58,683 nucleotides of DNA from Acidobacteriaceae bacterium (GTDB taxonomy: Bacteria; Acidobacteriota; Terriglobia; Terriglobales; Acidobacteriaceae): contig PLSM01000166.1 in the NCBI GenBank assembly GCA_003165075.1, forward strand, positions 20,113-78,795, written 5' to 3'. Below are positions 8,153 through 17,970 of the stretch, piece by piece (within the stretch, counting starts at the first letter, position 1; each line of letters starts with the position of its first letter). The notes beneath the pieces were generated by a model that made no database searches, was not told where the DNA came from, and saw only the letters and a program-made list of their open reading frames with translations. The position numbers were made by a program, and so were the translations under genes.

Positions 8153-10699
8153 TCATCGCCGTCCTTTTTTCCCTGGCCTCCTGCCGGCCTTCTTGGCTTC
8201 GCGATCGCGCACCCGTTTCGTCTTGGATTTCGGCGTAGTCCTGACAGCTCTCCTGCCGGTAAGCGGCAGGCCCTCTTCCGCAATCGAGAACTGCAGCTTT
8301 CGCTCTTGGGCCAGGATTCGGTCCAGAATTACCTGTACTCGGTCGCCGGCTCTAAACCTCCGCCCCCAGCGCTCACCGATGATCTCGTGTGTATTCTCGC
8401 GCCAGGTGTAACGGTCATCGCGTAGCGTGTCGATCGGCACTAAACCCTCGACAAATAGGTCGGTCAACTCGACAAACAGTCCGAATTTGGCCGGGTTCAG
8501 CACCAGGGCGGCAAACTCCTCTCCCACCCGGTCCTCCATAAAGCGAACCTTCTTCCACTCCACCAGCTCGCGCTCGGCCTCAGCGGCGCGGCGCTCTGTT
8601 TGGCTGGTTTCCTCCGCAATCTGTGCCAGCTCAGCTTCGGGGATGGGTGGCTCGCCAGTGAATGCATCCTGTGCTTTGCCCGCATGAGTCACACGGATTC
8701 CAGCCAGGCCCTCGTTGGGGTGCGTCCAGGGAGAGTTGTGCCGCCCCTCCGCCACATCACCCCGCCCCACCACGCCCGCCCGCAACAATGCCTTGGCAAT
8801 GCGATGCACAATCAGATCCGGGTACCGGCGAATGGGCGAGGTGAAGTGCGTATACGTAGGCGCGGCCAAGGCAAAATGGCCTTCATTGATCTCGGAGTAG
8901 CGCGCCTGTTTCAGCGAGCGCAACATCAGGTAGCTCAGAATACGTTCCTCCGGCTTGCCCTCAATGCGTGCCGCCAGCTTCTGGTACATGCGCGGCGTTA
9001 CAGGAATGTCTTCAGGCACTTCGTGTTGCCGCGGATTGCTCCCGCTGCCATGGGATTCTCTGCGTTCGCCGCGAGTCTGGATGCGTTTCACCGGTAGCGC
9101 GCCCAAGCCCAGGGAGTAGCCGAAGCTCGCCGCCAACTCCTCAAACTGCACCACGCGCCGCGGTTCCGGCTTTTCGTGGATACGATAGAGCGATGGTACC
9201 CCCAGGTCTTCGAGCCATGTGGCCACGCACTCGTTGGCTGCCAGCATGAACTCCTCAATCAGCCGATTCGCCCAGGTGCGTTCGGCCTTTGTCACCCCGC
9301 GCATCTGCCCTTGTTCGTCAAACTCGATCACCGGCTCCGGTAGATCGAAATCGATAGAGCCCCGCTCCTCGCGCCGTTTGTTCATCAGCACTGCCAGCAT
9401 ACGCATGCGATCGAACTCTTCCGCCAGCGCCGCGAAACGCGCGCGCACTTCAACGTCTCCCTCCAGAATCGCGTGTACCTCGGTGTACGTCATCCGCGCC
9501 GCTGAACGAATCACTCCCTCGACAATCTCGTAGCTTTCGATGCGGCCTTCCCCGTCGAGCTGCAGAATGCAGCTCAACACCAGCCGGTCTTCCCCAGGGC
9601 GCAGGCTGCAGATATTCGTTGAAAGCTCCTGCGGCAGCATGGGAATGGCGCGATCCGGAAAGTAGACGCTTGTCCCGCGCAGCCGCGCTTCCAGGTCCAG
9701 GTCCGTGCCTCCGCGTACATACTCTGACACATCGGCAATGTGCACCTGCAACTCGTAACCGGCGCCGTTCGCGCGCTCCCTCACTAAAACTGCGTCGTCG
9801 AAATCCCGCGCCGTCTCGCCATCGATAGTTACAATGGGCAGCCCACGAAAATCCCGGCGCGCCGCCACCTCGGCTTCATCCAGGTGCGCCACTCTGCGCG
9901 CCTCTGCCAGTACCCCCTCCGGAAAGACCCTGGGCAACTGGTGCTTGCGGATCATCATCTCCACATCCACCCCGAAGTCGTCCGGGTCGCCCAGCACCTC
10001 GATCACGCGGCCTACGGCTGGCTTTGTCAGTGTGGGCCAGCTCGTAATCTCCACATCAACCACCAGGCCTTCCAGGTTTTCGTGGGCCGCGGCTGTGGCC
10101 TCCGTTCCCAGCACCCGGTGCGGAGTGGGTCCGCCATCGGCTACCGGCAGTTCCTGCCCGGCGGGAATCAAAATGTGCTGTGTCATCCGCTCGTCAAACG
10201 GCACCACCGAATGTCCCTGGCCCCGGTCCGACCGCGCGTAGTGGAATATGCCAACTACGGTGGGGTTGTGCCGCTCCAGCACGCGCGCAATCCGTCCCAG
10301 TCTGCGTCCATCGGCGCGCGGAGGATCCACCTCCACCAGCACCTGATCGCCCTGCATAGCCCCATTGATCTCGTTGGGCGGAATAAAGATGTCTTCCTGC
10401 CCCGACGCCTGTCTTGCGTTGGGCCGCACAAATCCATACCCATCGCGATGCAGATCCAGCCGCCCGGCCGCCAGATTATCGCGCGTAAGGCCGCCGTACC
10501 CCGCCGTAGGCTTCGGAATACTCCAGTGCTCGCGGTCCAGCTTCGTCAGCTCGCCTCGTGCGGTCAGCCGCGCCAGTTGCTCCAGCAGCAGGCGCCGCTC
10601 CCGCCCGCCGCCCAGCCCCAATTCGCGGACCAGCTGCTTGTAGCCCGCCTTGCCGCCGGGTGAGCGGGCAATCCGCTCCACTAATTCGCGATCAGTCAT
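8153..10699 (-). CDS. rnr: ribonuclease R (3'-5' exoribonuclease)
   Basis: 848 residues. The domain order is N-terminal winged helix (1-65), cold-shock-type OB domains (about 70-230), the RNB catalytic domain (about 260-640) with the metal-binding ARDFDDA motif, an S1 domain (about 735-815), and a very basic tail rich in Lys and Arg. RNase R degrades structured RNA, including rRNA and mRNA, in the cytosol. Compared with well-known enzymes there are two extra segments: one near residues 540-565 (Arg/Ser/Gly-rich) and one of about 45 residues near 650-695 before the long helix ahead of S1. Catalytic motifs are intact. The divergent bactofilin gene starts about 330 bases away. Confidence 0.95.
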   Translation of the reverse strand: MTDRELVERIARSPGGKAGYKQLVRELGLGGGRERRLLLEQLARLTARGELTKLDREHWSIPKPTAGYGGLTRDNLAAGRLDLHRDGYGFVRPNARQASGQEDIFIPPNEINGAMQGDQVLVEVDPPRADGRRLGRIARVLERHNPTVVGIFHYARSDRGQGHSVVPFDERMTQHILIPAGQELPVADGGPTPHRVLGTEATAAAHENLEGLVVDVEITSWPTLTKPAVGRVIEVLGDPDDFGVDVEMMIRKHQLPRVFPEGVLAEARRVAHLDEAEVAARRDFRGLPIVTIDGETARDFDDAVLVRERANGAGYELQVHIADVSEYVRGGTDLDLEARLRGTSVYFPDRAIPMLPQELSTNICSLRPGEDRLVLSCILQLDGEGRIESYEIVEGVIRSAARMTYTEVHAILEGDVEVRARFAALAEEFDRMRMLAVLMNKRREERGSIDFDLPEPVIEFDEQGQMRGVTKAERTWANRLIEEFMLAANECVATWLEDLGVPSLYRIHEKPEPRRVVQFEELAASFGYSLGLGALPVKRIQTRGERRESHGSGSNPRQHEVPEDIPVTPRMYQKLAARIEGKPEERILSYLMLRSLKQARYSEINEGHFALAAPTYTHFTSPIRRYPDLIVHRIAKALLRAGVVGRGDVAEGRHNSPWTHPNEGLAGIRVTHAGKAQDAFTGEPPIPEAELAQIAEETSQTERRAAEAERELVEWKKVRFMEDRVGEEFAALVLNPAKFGLFVELTDLFVEGLVPIDTLRDDRYTWRENTHEIIGERWGRRFRAGDRVQVILDRILAQERKLQFSIAEEGLPLTGRRAVRTTPKSKTKRVRDREAKKAGRRPGKKGRR

Positions 10700-11018
10700 A
10701 GTTCAAGAGTAGGTCAATTCGCTCCAGCCCTGGCAGACGCCATGCAAGTTTCTGGTTCGCTTGCCTCACTTCGCTGTTGTCACAAGGGGCTACTTTGGAC
10801 CCTTGCCGCTTACCAGGTTGGAACATTCGCCCCTTGCCGTCTTAAAATAGCCGCAGTGACATGGCTGCTTCCACCTGGATGGGCTAACATCATGGTGCGG
10901 GCGCATGCGGGATACCCGCGCACGACGGCCCGGCAGCCTGAAAACTCAGACTCTTGGGACCAAGGTATTGGCCCCTGCCTTGGCAACCCAGTCCCATCAG
11001 GACAGAAAAGGAAATACT
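10700..11018. other. divergent intergenic region between rnr and the bactofilin gene
   Basis: About 320 bases that must hold promoters for both directions. A TTAAAATAG stretch near 10841 is a possible -10-like box for the rightward gene. No gene or clear hairpin was seen. Confidence 0.4.
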
Positions 11019-11027
11019 TTGAGCGCT

Positions 11028-11513
11028 ATGTGGAAACCCACCCAATCCGGACCCGTTGCTCCCCCCTCAAACCCTGAGCCCTCTCGCCCCGTCCCTGCGT
11101 CTCCGGCTTTTGAACCTGCCCGTCCCGCGGCTCCTGCCGGCGAGCAGGCCACTATCGGTAAAGGCCTTTATATCAAGGGCGAGATTAGCGGTTCCGAGTC
11201 GCTTTTCATCGACGGCAAAGTCGAAGGCAGCGTCAACCTTGCTGGCAACCGCGTCACCGTGGGGCGTAACGGTCAGGTCAGCGCCAACATTACCGCCCGC
11301 GAGATCGTGGTCCTGGGCAAGGTTCGTGGCAATGTCTCCGCCACGGACCGCGTCGACATCCGTGCCGAGGGATCTCTAAGCGGAGATGTGGCCGCAGCAC
11401 GCATCAGCATCGAGGATGGCGCCTTCTTCAAGGGCGGCATCGACATTCGTAAGCCCGACTCGAAAACGACCGGTACGCCTGCCTCCGAGCCCTCCAAGAC
11501 GGTCCAGGTCTAG
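11028..11513 (+). CDS. bactofilin family polymer-forming cytoskeletal protein
   Basis: 161 residues: a Pro/Ala-rich N-terminal tail (about 1-42), then the bactofilin beta-helix with repeated short strands (TIGKGLYIKGEISGSESLFIDG, VEGSVNL, GNVSATDRVDIRAEGSLSGDV), ending in a Thr/Lys tail. Bactofilins self-assemble into filaments at the membrane and scaffold envelope or cell-shape enzymes. The start is ambiguous: ATG 11028 gives MWKP, whereas a TTG at 11019 sits 6 bases behind an AAAAGGA ribosome-binding site and would add three residues. Its neighbour across the convergent gap is murJ, which fits an envelope role. Confidence 0.9.
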   Translation: MWKPTQSGPVAPPSNPEPSRPVPASPAFEPARPAAPAGEQATIGKGLYIKGEISGSESLFIDGKVEGSVNLAGNRVTVGRNGQVSANITAREIVVLGKVRGNVSATDRVDIRAEGSLSGDVAAARISIEDGAFFKGGIDIRKPDSKTTGTPASEPSKTVQV

Positions 11514-11729
11514 CAACTGTTGCGTGCCGCTTAGACACCAAGGCTTCGCAACTGCGGGGCCTTGGAGTTGGCGCGGAATCATTGATATTCCCCGATCCGC
11601 GCTGGACGATGGTCGTGACTTGACAGGGCCGATTTGAAATCCACGCGCAACTCACAGTGAATCAGCTGCGCAGATCAAATCAGCAAGAGATCGGAAAATA
11701 AGCAGGCCGGGAATAGACTGCAAACTCTC

Positions 11730-13376
11730 CTATCCCAGCCCCAGGCGTTTTCTCGCAACTCTCGGTAGTGCCGACCCGGATTTCACCAGCACCCATGCTG
11801 CAACCGCCAGCCACAGCGCCGTTCCTCCGCTCAAAACCCCGAGGTCTGTCCATCGGCTCTCCGCCGGAAGATGCGCTCCCCAAGCGTGAACCACCACGTC
11901 GCCTAGCCAGGAGACGACCATCCACACCGCCGCGCCGCTTGCAATCCCGGCCAGCAGGCATCGGCCCAATTCGGCATAGTCTAGGCTGGCCAACGACACC
12001 ATCCGCCGCTTGTGAAGCAACACGGCCACCGCAACCGTCTGCAGCGCGATGCCTATATCCGAGGCGGCGGCCAGCCCCATGGTTCCGTACCAGCGATAAA
12101 ACGCGCTATAGATGGGAAGTGAAATCAGGGTGATGACCGTCCCCGCGGCCATTGGCGCAAAAGTATTGCCCGCGGCATAAAAGGCGCGCGCATAAATCGC
12201 CTGCGCCGACCACAAGAACATCGAGACCGAAAAGACCGCGAAATAAGCGGCGCACTCCCGCGCATCGGTCGCGGAAAAGTGCCCGCCGATAAACAGCAGA
12301 TCCACCAGCGGAACGCCCAGCGCAGCCATGGCCGAGGCCGCCAGAAGCCCCATGCAGGCAACCCGCGACACTGAGTCCGCCACCACCATGGAAAACTCAA
12401 AGCGCTTCTCCTGCATCCATAGGCTGGCGAAGAACGGCATTGAAGCGGCTCCAGCCGCCTGGGCCAACACTGCCATGGGCGCGGTAAACAGTTGCTTCGC
12501 ATAATTGAACAGCGAGACGGCCCCTCCGATTTTGGAAGCAAAATGGGCGATGATCCAGCCATCGGCCGTCACCAGCGAGACACCTACGATCAGCGGTAAC
12601 GACAGTCGCACCCACTCGCGCAGTCCCTCATCGCGCCAGTCCAATATCGGCTTATAGCGTGTTCCAGCCCTGCGCGCAAACACCGCATTCAGCAGGAATG
12701 GCCCGAAAAATGCGCCCGCTACGGTGCCGATCGCCAACGCAGAGACGCCAATTCGCCGGGCCAGCAGCACTCCGCCCACAATTGTTCCCATGTTGTAGAT
12801 CAGGGGAGTAACCGCCTGCACATTGAACTGCTTGCGCACCAGCAGTACCGCGCCAAACACGCCACCCGCAAAAAAGAACAACTGTGCCGGCAGCAGAATG
12901 CGGGTCAACTTCACGCAGAGTGCCGCCTTGGCCGTGTTGAATCCCGGAAACCACCAGCGGATGTACCACGGGGCAACCAGTTCCGCCAGCACAATGGCTC
13001 CGCCCAGCACCAGGTACATGGTGGTCAGAATCACCGAGAGCGACCGGTCGCCTTCCGCCTCCCGCCCCGAGTCGCGGTAGCGCGTCAGGATGGTGACAAA
13101 GGTGATTGATGCCGCACCGCCCACCAGAAAATACGAAATCATATCCGGCAGCACAAAGGCGCCGTTCAGCGCGTCGGCTTCCACTCCGCTGCCGAACAGC
13201 CACACAATATACTTCACCCGCACCAGGCCGATAATGCGCGACAGAAAGGTCGACGCCATCAGCACCACGGTCGCGCTGAATGCGGAGTGCGCATGCGACG
13301 GGCGCAGCATCCCCATCGCGCGCGCCCATCGCGAACTCGGCAGCCGCCCCGGTTGGGTTGAATGTGTTTCTGTCAC
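11730..13376 (-). CDS. murJ: lipid II flippase MurJ
   Basis: About 548 residues with some 14 predicted membrane helices. Family features include the N-terminal STFLSRIIGLVRVKYIVWLFG segment, the ADALNGAFVLPDMISYFLVGG block and internal ITRYRDSGRE-like loops. MurJ moves undecaprenyl-linked peptidoglycan precursor across the inner membrane. The frame is open further upstream to 13505, but the GTG at 13376 gives a sensible cytosolic N-terminus and leaves space for the divergent peptidase promoter; an internal ATG near 13316 is also possible. Confidence 0.92.
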   Translation of the reverse strand: MTETHSTQPGRLPSSRWARAMGMLRPSHAHSAFSATVVLMASTFLSRIIGLVRVKYIVWLFGSGVEADALNGAFVLPDMISYFLVGGAASITFVTILTRYRDSGREAEGDRSLSVILTTMYLVLGGAIVLAELVAPWYIRWWFPGFNTAKAALCVKLTRILLPAQLFFFAGGVFGAVLLVRKQFNVQAVTPLIYNMGTIVGGVLLARRIGVSALAIGTVAGAFFGPFLLNAVFARRAGTRYKPILDWRDEGLREWVRLSLPLIVGVSLVTADGWIIAHFASKIGGAVSLFNYAKQLFTAPMAVLAQAAGAASMPFFASLWMQEKRFEFSMVVADSVSRVACMGLLAASAMAALGVPLVDLLFIGGHFSATDARECAAYFAVFSVSMFLWSAQAIYARAFYAAGNTFAPMAAGTVITLISLPIYSAFYRWYGTMGLAAASDIGIALQTVAVAVLLHKRRMVSLASLDYAELGRCLLAGIASGAAVWMVVSWLGDVVVHAWGAHLPAESRWTDLGVLSGGTALWLAVAAWVLVKSGSALPRVARKRLGLG

Positions 13377-13503
13377 TAGAGTTGATTTTACCGGGGATGT
13401 GTGCGCCCGCGATCTTGCATGCCTCACCAGCGCACCGGACATTTCAACACCGGTGCTCAATTCTGCTGTCATTCCCGGTATTCTTTTTGGCAGGGGGCTT
13501 TGC

Positions 13504-15630
13504 ATGGGGCTTATTTCGCGTCTTGGACTTGTTCTCTTGCTTCAGATCAATGTGCTCGCCCAGACGATTCACGGCCGCGAGGGCATCACCCTACCCCCTC
13601 CGCCTAGTGTTGAAGCCATTCCCGTCGTCGACAACTACTTTGGCGTCAAGGTTTCCGATTCCTACCGCTGGCTTGAAGACGCAAAGAGCCCTGAAACTCG
13701 AGCCTTCATCGATGCCCAGAACGCCTACACAACGCGTTACTTGAAGCAGGCCCGCATCCATGCCCAGGTCTTCGACGACTTGGATGCGCTGGAGAATATC
13801 TCCGAGACCAGCGCTCCATGGGAACGTGCTGGCAGTTACTTCTTCTACCGGCGTCTGGCTGGTGAGCAGCAGTTCTCCATCTATGTGCGTCACGGATGGA
13901 CGGGCAAAGATGAGCGCCTGATTGATCCGGCGGCGCTTAGCAAGGATCCAAACACCTCGGTTGATCTCGACGATATCTCTCGCGATGCGTCGCAAGTGAT
14001 CTATTCGATCAAGCAGGGCGGAGCGGACGAGACCAGCATTCATGTGTTCAATGTCAAGACCCGCAAGACGCTGGAAGACGAATTGCCCCTGGCCCGCTAC
14101 TTTGGCGCCGGCTTTGCGCCCGACGGGGCCAGCTTTTACTACGCGCGTAACAACAAGGAGGGAACACTGCTCTACCAGCATGTGCTGGGAACCCGAGCCT
14201 CGCGCGACACCCTCGTCTTTGGTCGCGAATTTCGCGGCGAGCCGCTCACTGGCAACGACCTCTTCTCGGGTGTGGTCACTGACGACGGCCACTACCTCGT
14301 GGTTGAGATCGGTCGCGGTGTTCCCCCCAAACGCGTGGACATCGTCTTTCGCGATCTGACCCAACCCGGCTCACCCTTTGAGGTGCTGGTTTGGGGGCTG
14401 GAGTCGAGGTTCTCCGCCGTCTATGCCCAGGGCGGCTGGTATGTGAAGACCGACTACCAGGCGCCCCTGGGACGCATTCTCAAGGCCGATCCCGGAGTCC
14501 TGCCCGACGCATGGAAGACCATCGTGCCCCAAGGAACAGACGTGATCGATGACTGGTCCATCGTCGGCGGCAAGATCTATGTCAACCGGCTAAAGGACGT
14601 AAAGACTGAAACCACGGTCTTCACTTTGGATGGCAAGCCCGCAGGCAAGATTGAATACGACGGGATCGGCTCCGCCTCGGTTCCCGCGGGACGGACCACG
14701 GATCGCTTTGGCTACTTCAGCTTTGAATCTTTTATTGTGCCGCCCACTATCTATCGTCTGGATACGGCTACTGGCAAGCGAGAGATCTTCTTCCAGCCCA
14801 AGATCCCGTTCGACCCTCGGCAGTTTGAACTGAAGCAAGTGTTCTTCAAATCCAAAGACGGTACTCGGATTCCCATGTTCATTGCCGGTAAACGGGGCCT
14901 CAAGCAGGACGGCACTGAGCGGTTGCTCATGACCGGCTATGGAGGGTTCAATAGCAGCCTGCCCCCCTGGTGGAATGCAACCTACGCCTGGTGGTTGCAG
15001 CAGGGCGGATGGTTCGCCATGCCCAACCTGCGCGGTGGTGGCGAGTACGGCGAAAACTGGCACGAGCAGGGCATGTTCGAGAAAAAGCAAAACGTCTTTG
15101 ACGATTGGTTCGCCGCCGCTGACTACTTGATTGCCAACAAATACACCACGCCTCCTCACTTCGCCATCACCGGCCGCTCCAATGGCGGCCTGCTCATGGG
15201 CGCAGCCTTCACTCAGCACCCTGAGCTGTTCTCGGCGGTTCTCTGCGGCTATCCCCTGCTGGATATGCTGCGCTACCAGAAGTTCCTCGTAGGCTACTAC
15301 TGGACCACCGAATATGGTTCCTCCGACAACGAAAAGCAGTTTCCTTATCTGCTCAAATACTCGCCTTACCACAACGTGAAGGCCGCCACGCCATACCCCG
15401 CCGTCATGTTCTTCACCGGCGACGGCGACACTCGGGTCGATCCCCTCCATGCGCGCAAGATGACCGCTCTCTTGCAGTCGGCTTCCTCCAGCGGCCGCCC
15501 GGTCCTCCTCCACTACAGCCTCGCAGGCGGCCACTCCGCCGGCGTCAGCGTTGACCAGAAAATACAGGATGACGCCGACCAGCTCACCTTCCTCTGGACC
15601 GAAACAGGACAGCCGGCATCTGCCCGATAG
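13504..15630 (+). CDS. prolyl oligopeptidase family serine peptidase (S9A), secreted
   Basis: 708 residues from the ATG at 13504, which has AGGGGG about 7 bases upstream and opens with a signal peptide (LISRLGLVLLLQINVLAQ). The N-terminal third to half is the beta-propeller gate and the C-terminus is the alpha/beta-hydrolase domain. The catalytic triad is visible: Ser559 in GRSNGG, Asp646 in DTRVDP and His677 in AGGHSAG. Family members cleave short proline-containing peptides. The signal sequence suggests a periplasmic scavenging role. It is divergent from murJ, and about 170 bases separate it from the following EAL-domain gene. Confidence 0.93.
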   Translation: MGLISRLGLVLLLQINVLAQTIHGREGITLPPPPSVEAIPVVDNYFGVKVSDSYRWLEDAKSPETRAFIDAQNAYTTRYLKQARIHAQVFDDLDALENISETSAPWERAGSYFFYRRLAGEQQFSIYVRHGWTGKDERLIDPAALSKDPNTSVDLDDISRDASQVIYSIKQGGADETSIHVFNVKTRKTLEDELPLARYFGAGFAPDGASFYYARNNKEGTLLYQHVLGTRASRDTLVFGREFRGEPLTGNDLFSGVVTDDGHYLVVEIGRGVPPKRVDIVFRDLTQPGSPFEVLVWGLESRFSAVYAQGGWYVKTDYQAPLGRILKADPGVLPDAWKTIVPQGTDVIDDWSIVGGKIYVNRLKDVKTETTVFTLDGKPAGKIEYDGIGSASVPAGRTTDRFGYFSFESFIVPPTIYRLDTATGKREIFFQPKIPFDPRQFELKQVFFKSKDGTRIPMFIAGKRGLKQDGTERLLMTGYGGFNSSLPPWWNATYAWWLQQGGWFAMPNLRGGGEYGENWHEQGMFEKKQNVFDDWFAAADYLIANKYTTPPHFAITGRSNGGLLMGAAFTQHPELFSAVLCGYPLLDMLRYQKFLVGYYWTTEYGSSDNEKQFPYLLKYSPYHNVKAATPYPAVMFFTGDGDTRVDPLHARKMTALLQSASSSGRPVLLHYSLAGGHSAGVSVDQKIQDDADQLTFLWTETGQPASAR

Positions 15631-15802
15631 TCATTGCGCGACTCCCGGTCCTGATCGCCCCGGGACACTTGCGCCCCGGACTGAAGCCATCCCGGCTTTC
15701 TACCGATAAGTGAAGAGTTGCATTTGAGCAGTAGTCCACGGGGCAAGCTCTTTGTGTTTCCTTTCTCTGTGAAGCCGCTCTTGTGCCAGGGCCGGTGTCA
15801 AT

Positions 15803-17206
15803 ATGCCGCAAGCCGAAGTAAGCATTTGCAAGACAGACCGGCAGCAGGAGGCAGCCAGGCTGTCCGTTCTCTCCTCTGCGGGGATCCTCGACTCCACCCC
15901 GGAACCCGGCTACGACGCCATCACTCGGTTGGCCGCCGCTTACTTTCACGCCGATGTCGCTCTGCTGGGCTTTGTTGACACCCATCGCATCTGGATCAAG
16001 TCCCATTGGGGTGAAGTCGTTCGCGAGTTGCCCAGAGAACATTCCCTCTTTGAGATGGTCCTTAATGAGGACGGCCCAGTGGTCGTCCCGGATCTTTCCC
16101 GGCATCCCCACTTCCATGATCGCTGCACTCTGATCCGGAGTTTCGATGCGGCCTTCTTCGCGGGTGCTCCGGTTCGCTCCGCCAATGGGACTATTCTCGG
16201 CGTGCTCACAATATTCTGCCGCCGGCCACGCCCCTCCATGAGTCCCGAGGAACTGGAGATGCTTGTGAGTCTGGCTGGTCTGGCCGCCAACCAAATCGAA
16301 TTGCACAGGCTTCGCAAGATATTCACCAGGAGCGGGCTGCGGCGGCCTCGCGCAGCCGTTCTCAGCAACAGCACACGAACCTGGCCGCGCAGTTCCGACC
16401 TCCGCCGCGCCCTCGATCAGCACGAGTTTGTGCTGCACTACCAACCCGAAGTCGATCTAGCCTCGCGCCGGATTATTGGCGTCGAGGCCCTCATCCGCTG
16501 GCAGCACCCCCAGCGCGGTCTCATCTCGCCCCAGGACTTCATTCCCCAGGCAGAAGAGTGCGGATTGATTCTGCCTATCGGCGACTGGGGCCTGGCCGAG
16601 GCCTGCCATCAGATTCAGGCTTGGAACCGTCAAGATCCCCGCGATCGTTCCTTCCAGGTATGCGTCAACCTCTCCGCCCGCCAGTTCTCTCGCAAGGGAC
16701 TCGCTGACCACGTCGAGTCGTTGCTCCTGCGGTCAGGCATCTCCAGCAGCCAGCTCGGTCTTGAGATGACAGAGTCCAGTCTCATTCCCAACATGAGCAT
16801 CGCAATTGAAGTCCTCACCGGTCTGCGCTCCCTCGGAGTCTCCTTACTAATGGACGACTTTGGCACCGGCTATAGTTCCCTCAATCACCTCCACTCCTTT
16901 CCCTTCGATGTGCTCAAGGTTGACCGATCCTTCGTAGGCCGCATGACCGAAGGGGACCAACCCCTCCAAATCGTGCGCACCATTGTGGAACTTGCACGCG
17001 TCTTGGGCATGGACGTAGTTGCCGAGGGAATTGAGACACGCGAGCAGTATCGTTTGCTCCGTCTGATGGGTTGTCGCTACGGCCAGGGCTTCCTCTTTGC
17101 CCGCCCCATGACTGCTGAAGGTGTGACCCGGCTTCTCCGCCTTCCCGGTCACATACTCCCCGATCCCGCAGACCTCGATCCTTCGGCCGCCGGATTTCCA
17201 TCCTGA
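15803..17206 (+). CDS. GAF-EAL protein, probable c-di-GMP phosphodiesterase
   Basis: 467 residues. A GAF sensory domain spans about 20-175, a short linker follows, and an EAL domain spans about 195-450. EAL catalytic residues appear present: EAL at 228-230, Asn289 in NLSARQF, Glu321/Glu324 in EMTESS, the DD pair at 351-352 in DDFGTGYSSL, Lys372 in KVDRSF and Glu408 in VAEGIET, plus the GQGFLFARPM end. Hydrolysis of c-di-GMP is therefore likely. The GAF ligand is unknown. No membrane segment or GGDEF domain is present, so it should be cytosolic. A PilZ protein, a candidate c-di-GMP receptor, lies 38 kb away. Confidence 0.92.
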   Translation: MPQAEVSICKTDRQQEAARLSVLSSAGILDSTPEPGYDAITRLAAAYFHADVALLGFVDTHRIWIKSHWGEVVRELPREHSLFEMVLNEDGPVVVPDLSRHPHFHDRCTLIRSFDAAFFAGAPVRSANGTILGVLTIFCRRPRPSMSPEELEMLVSLAGLAANQIELHRLRKIFTRSGLRRPRAAVLSNSTRTWPRSSDLRRALDQHEFVLHYQPEVDLASRRIIGVEALIRWQHPQRGLISPQDFIPQAEECGLILPIGDWGLAEACHQIQAWNRQDPRDRSFQVCVNLSARQFSRKGLADHVESLLLRSGISSSQLGLEMTESSLIPNMSIAIEVLTGLRSLGVSLLMDDFGTGYSSLNHLHSFPFDVLKVDRSFVGRMTEGDQPLQIVRTIVELARVLGMDVVAEGIETREQYRLLRLMGCRYGQGFLFARPMTAEGVTRLLRLPGHILPDPADLDPSAAGFPS

Positions 17207-17249
17207 CCCGGCAAACGCGATTTCATTTCGGATTTTCCTGCGCGCTCCA

Positions 17250-17286
17250 TTCCCATGTGGGAATCATCTTGGCCCCCACATGGGAA
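17250..17286 (+). promoter_or_regulatory. double palindromic site upstream of the ribbon-helix-helix gene
   Basis: TTCCCATGTGGG at 17250-17261 and CCCACATGGGAA at 17275-17286 form a perfect 12-bp inverted repeat. The left arm with its flank is itself a near-palindrome (ATTCCCA, TG, TGGGAAT). It ends 30 bases before the ATG at 17317, where an autoregulatory operator would be expected. Confidence 0.5.
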
Positions 17287-17316
17287 ATCCCTCTCGCCGC
17301 TCGACCATCCTGCCCT

Positions 17317-17970
17317 ATGCTTCAAGCCATGCAGGAGCCAGCAGCAACTTCGCCCTCTCCCGCCACTTTCGGCTTTGCCAGCCTGTTGGCCTCCCTTACC
17401 GCTTCTGCGGCTGAGTCAACGCCCGCATGGGGCGATGACGCCTTGGCCGACGACGTTGCCTCCCTCAGCTACGAGCAGGCTCTCCGCACGCACGCGCGCT
17501 TGCGTTCCAACCAGGCCGGCGGCACGGCTCCGAGTCAAGACAACGGGTGTGGTGACCTCCGCCTGCAACCGTCGCACCCTGATCCGCCAAATTCAGCCAT
17601 GGAGGCAACAGTTCCGCCCTCGGGACCAGATCGCAACGCAGCGGCCGAACCCAGCCTTGCACTTGATTCCGCAGTTCTTGAACAAAGTCGTCGGGCCGCA
17701 AGCATCACCATTCGTCTTAGCAGGGCAGAAAGCGCCCAATTGCGTGCCCGCGCAGCGCAAGCCGGTCTTAGCATTTCTGCCTATTTGCGTTCCTGTATCT
17801 TTGAGGCGGAAACCTTGCGCATGCAGGTCAGGGAAGCGCTGGCGCAGTTCCGGTCGGCTCCCGCGACGGACGTCACCAAGGCGACCGCAATGAAGAGATC
17901 TTTTCCACCCGCCTGGCTATCAAGGTTCCTTTCCCACTGGTTCAGTAACCCGCACGGAGCTCACCCCTGA
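17317..17970 (+). CDS. protein with a C-terminal ribbon-helix-helix (mobilisation/regulator-like) domain
   Basis: 217 residues from ATG 17317; an upstream start at 17257 would lie inside the palindromic site. Residues 1-115 are low-complexity, rich in Ala, Ser and Pro. Residues about 122-175 read SITIRLSRAESAQLRARAAQ then AGLSISAYLRSCIF, the pattern of a ribbon-helix-helix domain like that of MobC-type relaxosome proteins and Arc/MetJ-type repressors. DNA binding is likely; the partner is unknown and no relaxase or toxin gene is adjacent. The TGA stop is overlapped by the start of the long repeat element. Confidence 0.7.
   Translation: MLQAMQEPAATSPSPATFGFASLLASLTASAAESTPAWGDDALADDVASLSYEQALRTHARLRSNQAGGTAPSQDNGCGDLRLQPSHPDPPNSAMEATVPPSGPDRNAAAEPSLALDSAVLEQSRRAASITIRLSRAESAQLRARAAQAGLSISAYLRSCIFEAETLRMQVREALAQFRSAPATDVTKATAMKRSFPPAWLSRFLSHWFSNPHGAHP

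Noticed and set aside
11530..11566. CCAAGGC/GCCTTGG hairpin between the bactofilin and murJ genes
   Set aside because: Seven paired bases with a long loop and no T run; not convincing as a terminator.
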